Shown piece after piece: positions 9,790 to 17,601 of a DNA stretch of 64,000 nt. The number at the start of each line of letters is the position of its first letter. Position 1 is the stretch's first letter. The position numbers were made by a program, and so were the translations under genes. The notes beneath the pieces are model-generated. The model was not told where the DNA came from. It made no database searches and saw only the letters and a list, made by a program, of their open reading frames with translations. Source of the stretch: Timaviella obliquedivisa GSE-PSE-MK23-08B (GTDB taxonomy: Bacteria > Cyanobacteriota > Cyanobacteriia > Elainellales > Elainellaceae); the NCBI GenBank assembly GCA_019358855.1, contig JAHHII010000002.1, positions 188,690 to 252,689 on the forward strand, given 5' to 3'.

Positions 9790-9984
9790 ATGGAAATCGG
9801 ACAAAGAGTGCGCGTGCGTCGGTTACGCGATCGGACTTCTCAAGAAGTTATTGATCATCTAGGGCAGTACGGCGTTATTAAAGATTACAAAGTAATGGAT
9901 GGTAACACCGTCGGGCGAGTCGTGAAATTTGATGATAGTTTTACGACCTGGTTTTTTGAAGATGAATTAGAACCCGCAGCCTAA
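9790..9984 (+). CDS. DUF2862-type small protein
   Basis: A 64-residue basic protein starting at the ATG in 9790, with GGAG at 9781-9784. It has an SH3-like pattern, GQRVRVRRLRDR at the start and GRVVKFDDSFTTWFFEDEL near the end, as in the cyanobacterial DUF2862 family. Function unknown. A strong terminator follows at once, so it is transcribed separately from the downstream ATPase gene. Confidence 0.7.
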   Translation: MEIGQRVRVRRLRDRTSQEVIDHLGQYGVIKDYKVMDGNTVGRVVKFDDSFTTWFFEDELEPAA

Positions 9985-9987
9985 CCT

Positions 9988-10026
9988 AGAAACCACTGAG
10001 ACGATCCACTGGGTCGTCTCGTTTCT
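9988..10026 (+). terminator. Strong hairpin after the DUF2862 gene
   Basis: GAGACGA (9998-10004) pairs with TCGTCTC (10014-10020), and the stem is extended by AGAAAC (9988-9993) with GTTTCT (10021-10026) across a small bulge. It is followed by AAAATTTC. Confidence 0.75.
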
Positions 10027-10106
10027 AAAATTTCTTTTACCCGCTCCTTGCTTTTTTTCGTCATTACTATAGAAGAAGAGATCGCAACGTTTAGGATATT
10101 GAAAAC

Positions 10107-11207
10107 ATGGCTCTGGTTTTGACGTTTTTGGGTAAAGGTGGGACGGGTCGATCGACCCTGGCGATCGCGGCTGCTAAGCAATTCGCAGCCCAGGGTCAGC
10201 GTGTGCTCCTGGCAGGGCAAGACCCAACCCCTGCCTTTTCTATGCTGGTCGGTACGTCTCTTAGCGGCAACCCTCAAGAAATTGCGCCTAATCTACAGGC
10301 GGTGCAGTTGCAAATGACGGCACTGCTAGAAAAGAACTGGGAAGAGTTGAAGCAGCAAGAAGCGCAGTATTTACGAACGCCGTTTTTTAAGGCAGTTTAT
10401 GGGCAAGAGTTGGGCGTTTTACCTGGCATGGACAGCGCTCTGGCAATGAATGCGATCCGCGAGTACGATGCCAGCGGCTTGTATGACGTAATTGTGTTTG
10501 ACAGCACGGGCGACCAAACTACCATTCGCACTCTAGGACTACCAGAAACCATGGGCTGGTACATTCGGCGGTTTCGGCAGGTTTTTGCAGATTCAGATTT
10601 GGGTAAAACGCTCTCGCCGTTTATTCAACCGATCGCCGCTGCGGTGCTAAATGTGAACTGGTCAGGAGGCGATTTATTTTCTCAACCCGCTGGGCAGCAG
10701 ATGAATAATATGCTGGAGCAAGGAAAGGCGGCGGTGGCAGACCCTAACCGAGTTTTGGCGTATTTAGTCACAACAGGCGATGAAGGGGCGATCGCATCGG
10801 CAAAGTATCTTTGGGGTAGTGCGCAACAGATGGGCTTGACCGTAGGCGGCGTATTGTTGAATGAAACGGGCGTAGTCGAAGCGGTGCGATCGGAGTTTCA
10901 CCCGTTGCCTGTGAATCACATTCCGTCTAAGGTGGGCGACGATTGGCAGCCCTTAATGAACGCGCTCCCCGATTTTCATCAGGCAAGTCAAGCCCCTCGA
11001 CCGATTACCATCAATACGGCTGAACGCAAGGTATCGCTATTTTTGCCAGGTTTTGATAAGAAGCAGGTGAAGCTAACTCAGTATGGGCCAGAGGTGACGA
11101 TTGAGGCAGGCGACCAACGGCGTAATATCTTGTTGCCGTCTGAGTTGAGCGGACGGCAGGTGACAGGCGCGAAATTTCAGGATGGGTATTTGATTATTTC
11201 GTTCTAG
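10107..11207 (+). CDS. Get3d-like ArsA/Get3 family ATPase with alpha-crystallin tail
   Basis: A 366-residue ATPase. The N-terminus carries the deviant P-loop GKGGTGRST (residues 9-17) of the SIMIBI ArsA/Get3 class, followed by a typical domain with a VIVFDSTGDQTTIR switch. The last 80 or so residues look like a small-heat-shock-protein (alpha-crystallin) beta domain: ERKVSLFLPGFDKKQVKLTQ up to the last strand, DGYLIISF. This combination is that of Get3d, the form of Get3 found in cyanobacteria and plastids. Its partner is unknown; guiding of membrane proteins is only a guess. Bases 11169-11220, its last codons and the sequence just after, are repeated downstream of the Uma2 gene. Confidence 0.85.
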   Translation: MALVLTFLGKGGTGRSTLAIAAAKQFAAQGQRVLLAGQDPTPAFSMLVGTSLSGNPQEIAPNLQAVQLQMTALLEKNWEELKQQEAQYLRTPFFKAVYGQELGVLPGMDSALAMNAIREYDASGLYDVIVFDSTGDQTTIRTLGLPETMGWYIRRFRQVFADSDLGKTLSPFIQPIAAAVLNVNWSGGDLFSQPAGQQMNNMLEQGKAAVADPNRVLAYLVTTGDEGAIASAKYLWGSAQQMGLTVGGVLLNETGVVEAVRSEFHPLPVNHIPSKVGDDWQPLMNALPDFHQASQAPRPITINTAERKVSLFLPGFDKKQVKLTQYGPEVTIEAGDQRRNILLPSELSGRQVTGAKFQDGYLIISF

Positions 11208-11284
11208 AGAATACGATAGACTGCTCGCTGCGCAATTTTGACATCCTGCCCGCTCTAAAAAGACGGAGTTTCTCGGAGGTTTTG

Positions 11285-11863
11285 ATGACCCAAGCTCTAT
11301 CCCAAACCTTGCTAACCTTTGAGGAGTACTGTGCCTATGACGATGGGACTGATACTCGCTATGAACTAGAGGCAGGAGTTCTGACCCTAATGCCCCCCAA
11401 AAGCCCCCGAAATAGCCGTATTGCGCTATGGCTCCTGACTCAATTTTTGCCTTTTGTACTGCTCAATCAACTCACCAACAAAGCTGAAATCTTTGTTGGA
11501 GGTAGCCGTGCAACTTGCCGTCTCCCCGATCTTGTCGTGCTATCTCCAGAATTAGCTGCAATTCTTGAAGCTGAAACCAGGGAAACCATTACCTTCGATA
11601 TGCCGCCGCCACTGTTAGTGGTAGAAGTCGTTTCGCCAGGAAAAAGGAATGAAGACCGAGATTATCGGTACAAGCGATCGGAGTATGCTGCTAGAGGCGT
11701 TGCTGAGTATTGGATTATCGATCCTATCAAAAGCCAAGTCATGATCCTGACGTTAGTGGAAGGGCTGTATGAAGAAAAAATCTTTAGCGGAGCCGATCGC
11801 CTTCAATCTGAGATCTTTAGAGAGTTGAATCTAACAGCAGATCAGGTTTTTGCAGTTAGATAG
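11285..11863 (+). CDS. Uma2 family (DUF820) putative restriction-like endonuclease
   Basis: A 192-residue protein of the PD-(D/E)XK fold so abundant in cyanobacteria. Landmarks are LTFEEYCAYDD with YELEAG near the N-terminus, LPDLVVLSP (active-site Asp), LLVVEVVSPGKRNEDRDYRYKRSEYAA (Glu and Lys), and GVAEYWIIDP. The ATG at 11285 has GGAGG at 11275-11279. No substrate is known for most members; some are thought to belong to mobile elements. It lies between two copies of the 3' tail of the upstream ATPase gene, which points to later insertion. Confidence 0.85.
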   Translation: MTQALSQTLLTFEEYCAYDDGTDTRYELEAGVLTLMPPKSPRNSRIALWLLTQFLPFVLLNQLTNKAEIFVGGSRATCRLPDLVVLSPELAAILEAETRETITFDMPPPLLVVEVVSPGKRNEDRDYRYKRSEYAARGVAEYWIIDPIKSQVMILTLVEGLYEEKIFSGADRLQSEIFRELNLTADQVFAVR

Positions 11864-11908
11864 AGCGTTATAGAAAAGCAGCAGTTTCTGATAAGAGGCA
11901 AGTGAGTG

Positions 11909-11962
11909 GGGCGAAGTTTCAGGATGGGTATTTGATCATTTTGTTCTAGGGAATACGATAAA
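11909..11962 (+). pseudogene. Duplicated 3' tail of the get3d-like gene
   Basis: This stretch repeats 11169-11220 with about five differences in 52 bases. It includes codons for the last residues of the get3d-like protein, its TAG stop and the following GAATACGATA. It has no start and cannot be expressed as a protein. The similarity fades out on the left. It marks a duplication boundary. Confidence 0.8.
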
Positions 11963-11997
11963 CTCTGAAGATGTAACCCAGCGACTTCAGGCTTTCC

Positions 11998-12459
11998 ATG
12001 ACCAGCAACCAACCGCCCGATCGCCTCGATCGCATTGAGCGTGTTTTAGACAACCTAGCCGCCAACCTAGCTGAAGAAAGAGAGAGGCGGCTAGATCTGC
12101 GTCAAGATCTGGACGGTGAAGCCGAGCGTTGGGCAGCAACCATCCGAATAGTAGATAGCAACGCCAGGGCGATCGCCGAGCAGCGAGAAGTATGGGCAGA
12201 AACCCGGCAGTTTGTAGAGAATCACGGTATGACAATCGCCGAAATTCGACAATTAACAGAGAGCAACACCAGGGCGATCGCGGCTAATTCTGATACGGCG
12301 GCACAGCAGGGGGAAGAAATGAGAGCCAGTATTACTGATTTGGTTAACATGATTACCACTCAGGCGGAACAGGCAGAAATCGACCGCGCAGAATTCCGAG
12401 CAACAGTTCAGCAGATTCTTGAAGTACTGACTCAGCGATTTACAAGCAACGGTCATTAA
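11998..12459 (+). CDS. Coiled-coil protein of unknown function
   Basis: A 153-residue protein, almost wholly helical and charged. It starts MTSNQPPDRLDRIERVLDNLA, has repeated segments (SNARAIAEQREVWAETRQF, then SNTRAIAANSDTAAQQ) and ends in an EFRATVQQILEVLTQRF helix. There is no enzyme motif, signal or membrane segment. Proteins of this look are common in cyanobacteria, often in several copies. It sits between the duplicated get3d tail and the ATPase/TPR pair, 73 bases before the ATPase start. Confidence 0.6.
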   Translation: MTSNQPPDRLDRIERVLDNLAANLAEERERRLDLRQDLDGEAERWAATIRIVDSNARAIAEQREVWAETRQFVENHGMTIAEIRQLTESNTRAIAANSDTAAQQGEEMRASITDLVNMITTQAEQAEIDRAEFRATVQQILEVLTQRFTSNGH

Positions 12460-12532
12460 CGAAGAAGTTTCATGACCAACCCACAAAGCTCTCAACCCGA
12501 ACTGGATATCGTCCTATACTGAACCGCTTTCC

Positions 12533-13894
12533 ATGACTGCTTTTCCTACGAACCGTGCCACAACGTTGAAAGCTGCATACCGGATATGCACTCCTGAGCC
12601 TTTGGACGGAGAAGGCTTGGATCTTTACTATGTAGATTTGGCGGAGGTGCGGAGAAGTGAGGCGATCGCTGGAGTCAGCACTATTCTAGATTTCCAGGAT
12701 GCTGGAGAACACAACACCATTTTGTTTACGGGGCATCGGGGCTGTGGCAAAAGCACTGAGCTAAAGCGCCTTCAGCGGCAGTGGGAAAAGACTTTTCATG
12801 TCATTTATTTAGAAGCGAATGAGGAGACGGACATCAACGATGCTCGCTATGTTGACTTGTACTTGATTGTGATTAAGCAAGTGGAGTATGAGCTACGGAA
12901 ATTAGGGCTGGGTTTTGATGCGGGTCTGCTGAAAGGCTTTGAAGATTGGTTTAAAGAGGTGACAGACGAAACTGAGAAAACGGTGGAGTCGTCGGTGAGT
13001 ATGACGGGTGAAGTGACACTGAGTTCAGGGGGGATCATTCCTCCGTTTATTGCCAAGCTGTTGGTGAAGCTGATGGCGCAAATTAAAGGTTCCGATAAGC
13101 GTAAAACGACAATTCGGCAGACTTTGGAGCAGGATATTTCGCGGCTGAAGGCAGATATTAATTTGTTGCTAGACGATGGGCTACATAAGCTTCGCCGCAA
13201 GTTGCCGAACTGCAAAGATTTTTTGATTATTTTTGATAATCTCGATCGCGTTCCTAAAGGAGTTTCTGATCACTTATTTTTTGATTATGCGGCTCAGTTA
13301 CAAGAGCTTCACTGCACGTTAATTTATACCGTGCCTCTCGCGGCTCTCTATTCGCCGCGCAATATGAGCAATACTTTTGGTAGCCCCAATATTGTGCCGA
13401 TGGTGAACATCTACCAGTTTGAACGCGATCGCTGTGATTTGGCGTATAACGAACCTGTGTTGGCAAAGATGGCGAGTGTGATTGAGCAGCGGGTGGATGT
13501 AGAGGCGGTGTTTGCGGAGCGGGAATCGTTGCTGGGACTGGCGCGATCGAGCGGGGGACACGTGCGGCAACTCATGCAGATTATGCAAACGTCTTGTCTA
13601 ACGGCGAGCACTAGAGGGCACGCTAAGATTGAAAAAGATGATGTGCTGTATGCTGTGAACAAAGCCCAGTTTGAGTTTGAGCGGTTAATTCCGGCTGAAC
13701 ACTACCCGTTGCTGGCGCAAACCTGCGTAACCAAAAATGTCAGTAAGGATGAAACGGGGCAATTGATGCTGTTCAATACGTCGGTGTTGGAATATAACGG
13801 CACAAACCGCTGGAATGATGTCAACCCGTTGGTGAAGAAAATCGATGCTTTCCAACAATCCCTCGAAGCCTTCCAAGCCTTTCAAGCCCTCTAA
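12533..13894 (+). CDS. P-loop NTPase (AAA/STAND-like), first gene of an overlapping pair
   Basis: A 453-residue ATPase. Walker A is GHRGCGKST (residues 67-74) and Walker B is FLIIFDNLD (about 230-237). Between them lies an inserted helical and glycine-containing region (about 145-185) with hydrophobic character (IIPPFIAKLLVKLM). After Walker B comes CTLIYTVPLAALYS, then a helical region with GLARSSGGHVRQLMQ, which is like the sensor/lid of AAA and STAND ATPases. No effector domain is visible. Its last 50 bases overlap the start of the TPR gene in another frame, so translation is probably coupled. The family is not known to me by name; a role in defence or regulation is inference only. Confidence 0.75.
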   Translation: MTAFPTNRATTLKAAYRICTPEPLDGEGLDLYYVDLAEVRRSEAIAGVSTILDFQDAGEHNTILFTGHRGCGKSTELKRLQRQWEKTFHVIYLEANEETDINDARYVDLYLIVIKQVEYELRKLGLGFDAGLLKGFEDWFKEVTDETEKTVESSVSMTGEVTLSSGGIIPPFIAKLLVKLMAQIKGSDKRKTTIRQTLEQDISRLKADINLLLDDGLHKLRRKLPNCKDFLIIFDNLDRVPKGVSDHLFFDYAAQLQELHCTLIYTVPLAALYSPRNMSNTFGSPNIVPMVNIYQFERDRCDLAYNEPVLAKMASVIEQRVDVEAVFAERESLLGLARSSGGHVRQLMQIMQTSCLTASTRGHAKIEKDDVLYAVNKAQFEFERLIPAEHYPLLAQTCVTKNVSKDETGQLMLFNTSVLEYNGTNRWNDVNPLVKKIDAFQQSLEAFQAFQAL

Positions 13895-15203
13895 AATATC
13901 ATTGGGCAACCTGTTTCTGAGTAAACAAGCTGAAGCCCAGCAGTTTTTAGCACTTAACTCATCGTCGTTGGCGGAGTTGTTGACGTTTATTGATTTTGCT
14001 GAAAATCTGGCGATCGCTTTCGTAGAGATGAACTTTCCTGCTGATGCGAATGCGTTGATTGAGGCGTTGCAGAACCATCCTCAGTGTCAAGATATTCAGT
14101 TTGTGGTGTTTGATTTTTCGCAGCAGCCGGAACTCCGGTTTTTGCGCGATGAATTGATTCAGCGGTTGGCAACGGTGCCCTGTGATCAGAACAAAAAATT
14201 GGTGTTGGTGATACGAGGGTTGGAGCGGGCGATCGGCATCTCTGGGAATGATCCGCCTGTGTTACAGGATCTCAATTTTATTCGAGATGCCTATAAGACC
14301 AGTGTGCCTTACCCGATGCTGTTCATTTTGCCTGACTATGCCTTGACGCGACTGGCAAAGTTTGCGCCCGATTTTTGGGCTTGGCGATCGGGGGTGTTTC
14401 AGTTTCAAACCACGCCTAAAACCCGTGATGATGCGCTGAAGTTTCTAGAGCCAGAAATGGTGGATCGGCGCTATGACAGACCTGTTAGCCCAGAGCGCAT
14501 TGAGACATTAGAGCGATTATTGATGGAGTATCATCCTTCGGGACAGGCGATCGCTTCAGACAACTTGGGGACTTGTGGCGATATTTTGCATCAGTTGGGT
14601 GTGGCTTACCTCAGTCAGAATAATTCTGGAAAAGCCGGTGAATATTTAGTTGAAGCTTTGAAACTGGCAGAGCAACGGGAGGATTTGTCGTTGCAGGCGA
14701 GGGTGAAAAGTGATTTGGGTGAGGCTTATCTGCGGCTGCGATACTTTGAAGAGGCGATCGCTTATGTTCAGCAGGCATTGGACATTCAAGAGCAGCTTGA
14801 CAATTCACAGGGTAAAGCAGAGTCATTAAAGATTCAGGGCGCAGCTTACTTCTTATTAGAACGTTATGAGGAAGCGATCGCCAGCTTCAACCAATCGATA
14901 CAAATCAAGCCGGACGATCGTTATGCCTGGTACAGACGAGGCAAAACGCTCCACAGCTTAGGACGCTATGAAGAATCGATTGCTTCTTATCAAACATCAC
15001 TGGAAATTAGTCGGGAAATTGGCGTTCGTAATCACGAAGCAATTTTGTTATTTAAACTAGCGCACACTTTTTCTAAACTCGATCGCAAGCAAGAATCCAT
15101 TCAGCATTATCAAGATGCTAGGCAACTGTTTCAGGCTATTGGTTTAGAAGAAGAAGTAAAAAACTGTGAGCATGCGATCGCATCCCTCGAATCATCGAAC
15201 TAA
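13845..15203 (+). CDS. Protein with a degenerate ATPase-like N-domain and TPR C-domain
   Basis: A 452-residue protein. The N-terminal 230 residues follow the strand pattern of an ATPase domain but lack a P-loop. KLVLVIRGLERAI (118-130) looks like a decayed Walker B, and PYPMLFILPDYALTRLA with APDFWAWRSGVFQF follows, as in inactive STAND-like domains. Residues about 240-452 are tetratricopeptide repeats (DILHQLGVAYLSQNN; ARVKSDLGEAYLRLRYFEEA; AAYFLLERYEEAIASFNQ; AWYRRGKTLHSLGRYEESIASY). The gene starts inside the ATPase gene. The pair suggests an active ATPase working with an inactive partner that binds others by TPRs; this is inference. Confidence 0.72.
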   Translation: MLSNNPSKPSKPFKPSKISLGNLFLSKQAEAQQFLALNSSSLAELLTFIDFAENLAIAFVEMNFPADANALIEALQNHPQCQDIQFVVFDFSQQPELRFLRDELIQRLATVPCDQNKKLVLVIRGLERAIGISGNDPPVLQDLNFIRDAYKTSVPYPMLFILPDYALTRLAKFAPDFWAWRSGVFQFQTTPKTRDDALKFLEPEMVDRRYDRPVSPERIETLERLLMEYHPSGQAIASDNLGTCGDILHQLGVAYLSQNNSGKAGEYLVEALKLAEQREDLSLQARVKSDLGEAYLRLRYFEEAIAYVQQALDIQEQLDNSQGKAESLKIQGAAYFLLERYEEAIASFNQSIQIKPDDRYAWYRRGKTLHSLGRYEESIASYQTSLEISREIGVRNHEAILLFKLAHTFSKLDRKQESIQHYQDARQLFQAIGLEEEVKNCEHAIASLESSN

Positions 15204-15240
15204 TTTACACGCTTTAACCTCAGATCCCTTTCCGTCGATT

Positions 15241-15386
15241 TTCCACAAAAGTTCATCGCCAAAGCTTCATAACGCTTCACAGCAAGCGGTAGGCTAGACG
15301 AATCCTGCAATCACTACCCTTTCCCCTATGTCAGAGTCTACTCCTCCCGTTCCTTCCCCTGAATCTGACGCTGCCAGCGATCGCAA
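15241..15386 (+). pseudogene. Duplicated upstream region and 5' head of chlG
   Basis: Bases 15321-15386 equal 16369-16434 perfectly over 66 bases, including the chlG ATG and its first 19 codons. The preceding 75 or so bases also resemble the true chlG upstream region, with gaps and changes. After 15386 the copy runs into unrelated sequence, and the frame from the ATG at 15328 ends at 15483 after 51 codons. It is a truncated copy of chlG with its leader, and may still carry promoter activity. Confidence 0.85.
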
Positions 15387-15401
15387 CATCGAAAAGCGAT
15401 C

Positions 15402-15506
15402 GATACTATTGCACAAGATTTGGATCTGGCGCGGATTATTGGCGATCGGCGAGGTGAAGCAGCAGCACTTGAGAAGCTGGTGAATCCGAGTCGAGATTTG
15501 GATTAA
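15402..15506 (+). pseudogene. Orphan 3' end of a TPR-type gene
   Basis: A frame without a start reads DTIAQDLDLARIIGDRRGEA, then AALEKLVNPSRDLD, then stop. The G-D-R-R-G-E-A-A-A-L pattern is typical of tetratricopeptide repeats in cyanobacterial signalling proteins. It is joined out of frame to the duplicated chlG head and looks like the tail of a gene lost by deletion or rearrangement. Confidence 0.55.
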
Positions 15507-15580
15507 GATCCCCTATCGCGCAGTCTATGAAGCACCAAGATCCGTTAAAATAGGGTCATCAGCAAGAAAAATTAATATTC

Positions 15581-15880
15581 ATGCATGTGATTAGCTACAG
15601 ACGCATCCGCGAGTTCAGCGAAAGCCATGCCGATATCATTGAAGCGCTAGACAATTGGTTCAAAGTTGCCAGCAAAGCAAACTGGGCTACTCTTATCGAA
15701 GTTCAAACTGTTTTCCCAAAAGCTGAGGCAGTAGGAGGTTTCACAGTTTTTAATATCAAGGGAAATCACTATCGGTTAATTGTCAGCATCGACTACAAAG
15801 GGCAGTTGATTTACATCAAGTACATTCTGACCCATGCAGAATATGACAAGGAGAAGTGGAAGAATGACCCTTACTTTTAA
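15581..15880 (+). CDS. higB: HigB-type toxin (mRNA interferase family)
   Basis: A 99-residue protein of the RelE/HigB fold: MHVISYRRIREFSE at the start, ALDNWFKVASKANW, VGGFTVFNIKGNHYRLIVSIDY, then LIYIKYILTHAEYDKEKW at the end. These are hallmarks of the HigB toxin family (PF09907), which cuts mRNA at the ribosome. It overlaps the antitoxin gene by 17 bases in the toxin-first order usual for higBA. The module lies between the two copies of the chlG head. Confidence 0.88.
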   Translation: MHVISYRRIREFSESHADIIEALDNWFKVASKANWATLIEVQTVFPKAEAVGGFTVFNIKGNHYRLIVSIDYKGQLIYIKYILTHAEYDKEKWKNDPYF

Positions 15881-16265
15881 CCCCGAAAAATACAAAGACT
15901 TACTTGCCCAACATCAGCCCAGACTAATCAACACTGAAGCCGAGAATGACAAAGCTTTGGCAGTGGTTGAAGAATTAATGCATCGGCGCGATCGCACTCC
16001 TGAAGAAGATGCGCTCTACCAGCTTTTGATTGCACTAATCGAAAAGTTTGAGCAAAGCCACTACTCCCCTCAACCCACTAGCCCCCAGTCCATGCTGCTT
16101 TTTTTGATGGAACAACGACAACTTGAACCCAGTGACCTTATCAATGCACTCGGTTCAACCACCGCAGCAACAGCAATAATGACAGGCAGTGCTCCCATCA
16201 ACCCACAGCAAGCCGAATTGTTAGGCAGATTTTTTCAGGTTGATCCTGAGCTGTTTCAACATTGA
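15864..16265 (+). CDS. higA: HigA-type antitoxin
   Basis: A 133-residue partner of HigB. The start is the ATG at 15864 (MTLTFNPEKYKDLLAQHQPR), preceded by a GGAGAAG; a longer in-frame start at 15834 lies inside the toxin gene and is less likely. The N-terminal part has the ENDKALAVVEELMHR and TPEEDALYQLLIALIE segments of this family. The C-terminal half is an XRE-like helix-turn-helix (LLFLMEQRQLEPSDLINALGS to QQAELLGRFFQV). It should neutralise the toxin and repress the pair's promoter. Confidence 0.85.
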   Translation: MTLTFNPEKYKDLLAQHQPRLINTEAENDKALAVVEELMHRRDRTPEEDALYQLLIALIEKFEQSHYSPQPTSPQSMLLFLMEQRQLEPSDLINALGSTTAATAIMTGSAPINPQQAELLGRFFQVDPELFQH

Positions 16266-16375
16266 GATACTCATCAGCAAAATATTTCCAAAGTTCATTC
16301 CTCACAAGCTTCACAACACTTCACAGCAAGCGCTAGGCTAGAGAGCGAATCCTGCACAAAACCATTGCTTCCCCT

Positions 16376-17377
16376 ATGTCAGAGTCTACTCCTCCCGTTC
16401 CTTCCCCTGAATCTGACGCTGCCAGCGATCGCAATGCCAAGACCCGCCAGCTTTTAGGCATGAAAGGCGCGCAGGCTGGCGAAACTTCCATCTGGAAAAT
16501 TCGTTTGCAGTTGATGAAGCCGATCACCTGGATTCCATTAATCTGGGGCGTGGTCTGTGGGGCAGCCTCCTCTGGTAACTACACCTGGACGCTAGAAAAT
16601 GTTTTGATCGCAGCGGCTTGTATGTTGATGTCTGGTCCGCTGTTGGCAGGCTACACCCAAACCATTAACGACTTCTACGATCGCGATTTAGACGCTATCA
16701 ATGAACCCTATCGCCCCATTCCTTCCGGGATTATTACACTCCCGCAAGTCATAGTGCAGGTCTGGGTATTGCTGTTGGGAGGCATTGGCGTAGCGTATGC
16801 GCTAGATACTTGGGCAGGGCATTCTTTCCCAACTGTTACTGCTCTGGCGATCGGTGGCTCTTTCGTTTCCTACATCTACTCTGCGCCACCGCTAAAGCTG
16901 AAGAAAAATGGCTGGGCAGGAAATTATGCCCTAGGCGCTAGTTACATCGCTCTGCCTTGGTGGGCGGGTCATGCTTTGTTTGGCGATTTGAACTGGACGA
17001 TCGTGCTGCTGACGTTGTTCTATAGTTTGTCAGGGCTAGGCATTGCCATTGTCAATGACTTTAAGAGCGTGGAGGGCGATCGCCAACTCGGTTTGAACTC
17101 CCTGCCCGTCATGTTTGGCGTGGGTACCGCCGCTTGGATTTGCGTGCTGATGATTGATGTTTTCCAATCTGGAATTGCTGCTTACCTCATGAGTATTCAC
17201 CAGAATCTCTCTGCCGTGCTGCTTGTGCTGCTGATCATTCCCCAAATCACTTTCCAAGACATGTACTTTTTGCGCGACCCCCTTAAAAATGATGTGAAGT
17301 ATCAGGCAAGCGCTCAACCCTTCTTGGTTTTGGGAATGTTGGTGACGGCACTGGCGCTAGGTCGGGCAGGGGTCTAG
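16376..17377 (+). CDS. chlG: Chlorophyll synthase
   Basis: A 333-residue membrane prenyltransferase of the UbiA family that joins phytyl or geranylgeranyl diphosphate to chlorophyllide a in the thylakoid membrane. The first Asp-rich motif is NDFYDRDLDAINEPYRPIPSG, the second is NDFKSVEGDRQLG, and about eight hydrophobic helices follow the family pattern. The N-terminal 40 residues are polar. Its first 19 codons and leader are also present, truncated, at 15241-15386, so the copy at 16376 is the working one. No terminator is evident in the following 220 bases. Confidence 0.95.
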   Translation: MSESTPPVPSPESDAASDRNAKTRQLLGMKGAQAGETSIWKIRLQLMKPITWIPLIWGVVCGAASSGNYTWTLENVLIAAACMLMSGPLLAGYTQTINDFYDRDLDAINEPYRPIPSGIITLPQVIVQVWVLLLGGIGVAYALDTWAGHSFPTVTALAIGGSFVSYIYSAPPLKLKKNGWAGNYALGASYIALPWWAGHALFGDLNWTIVLLTLFYSLSGLGIAIVNDFKSVEGDRQLGLNSLPVMFGVGTAAWICVLMIDVFQSGIAAYLMSIHQNLSAVLLVLLIIPQITFQDMYFLRDPLKNDVKYQASAQPFLVLGMLVTALALGRAGV

Positions 17378-17601
17378 CGGTTTTGAGCAGATGGCTGGTT
17401 TAGGTAAATCGTTATAGTCAGGCTGGCAAAGATGCGTTAAGATTTTGCCGCGCTTGTGATTTATCCCAAAAGGCTCTAAGTTTAGATGAAGTTAAATGAA
17501 GGTTGCGTGAGTGTTAAGCAGTACTTGCGACAACACGGCTGTAGGCTTTAAAAGAGAATCGTTCATCAAATCTGTGTTGGCGGTTTGTGAGGACTTACTA
17601 A

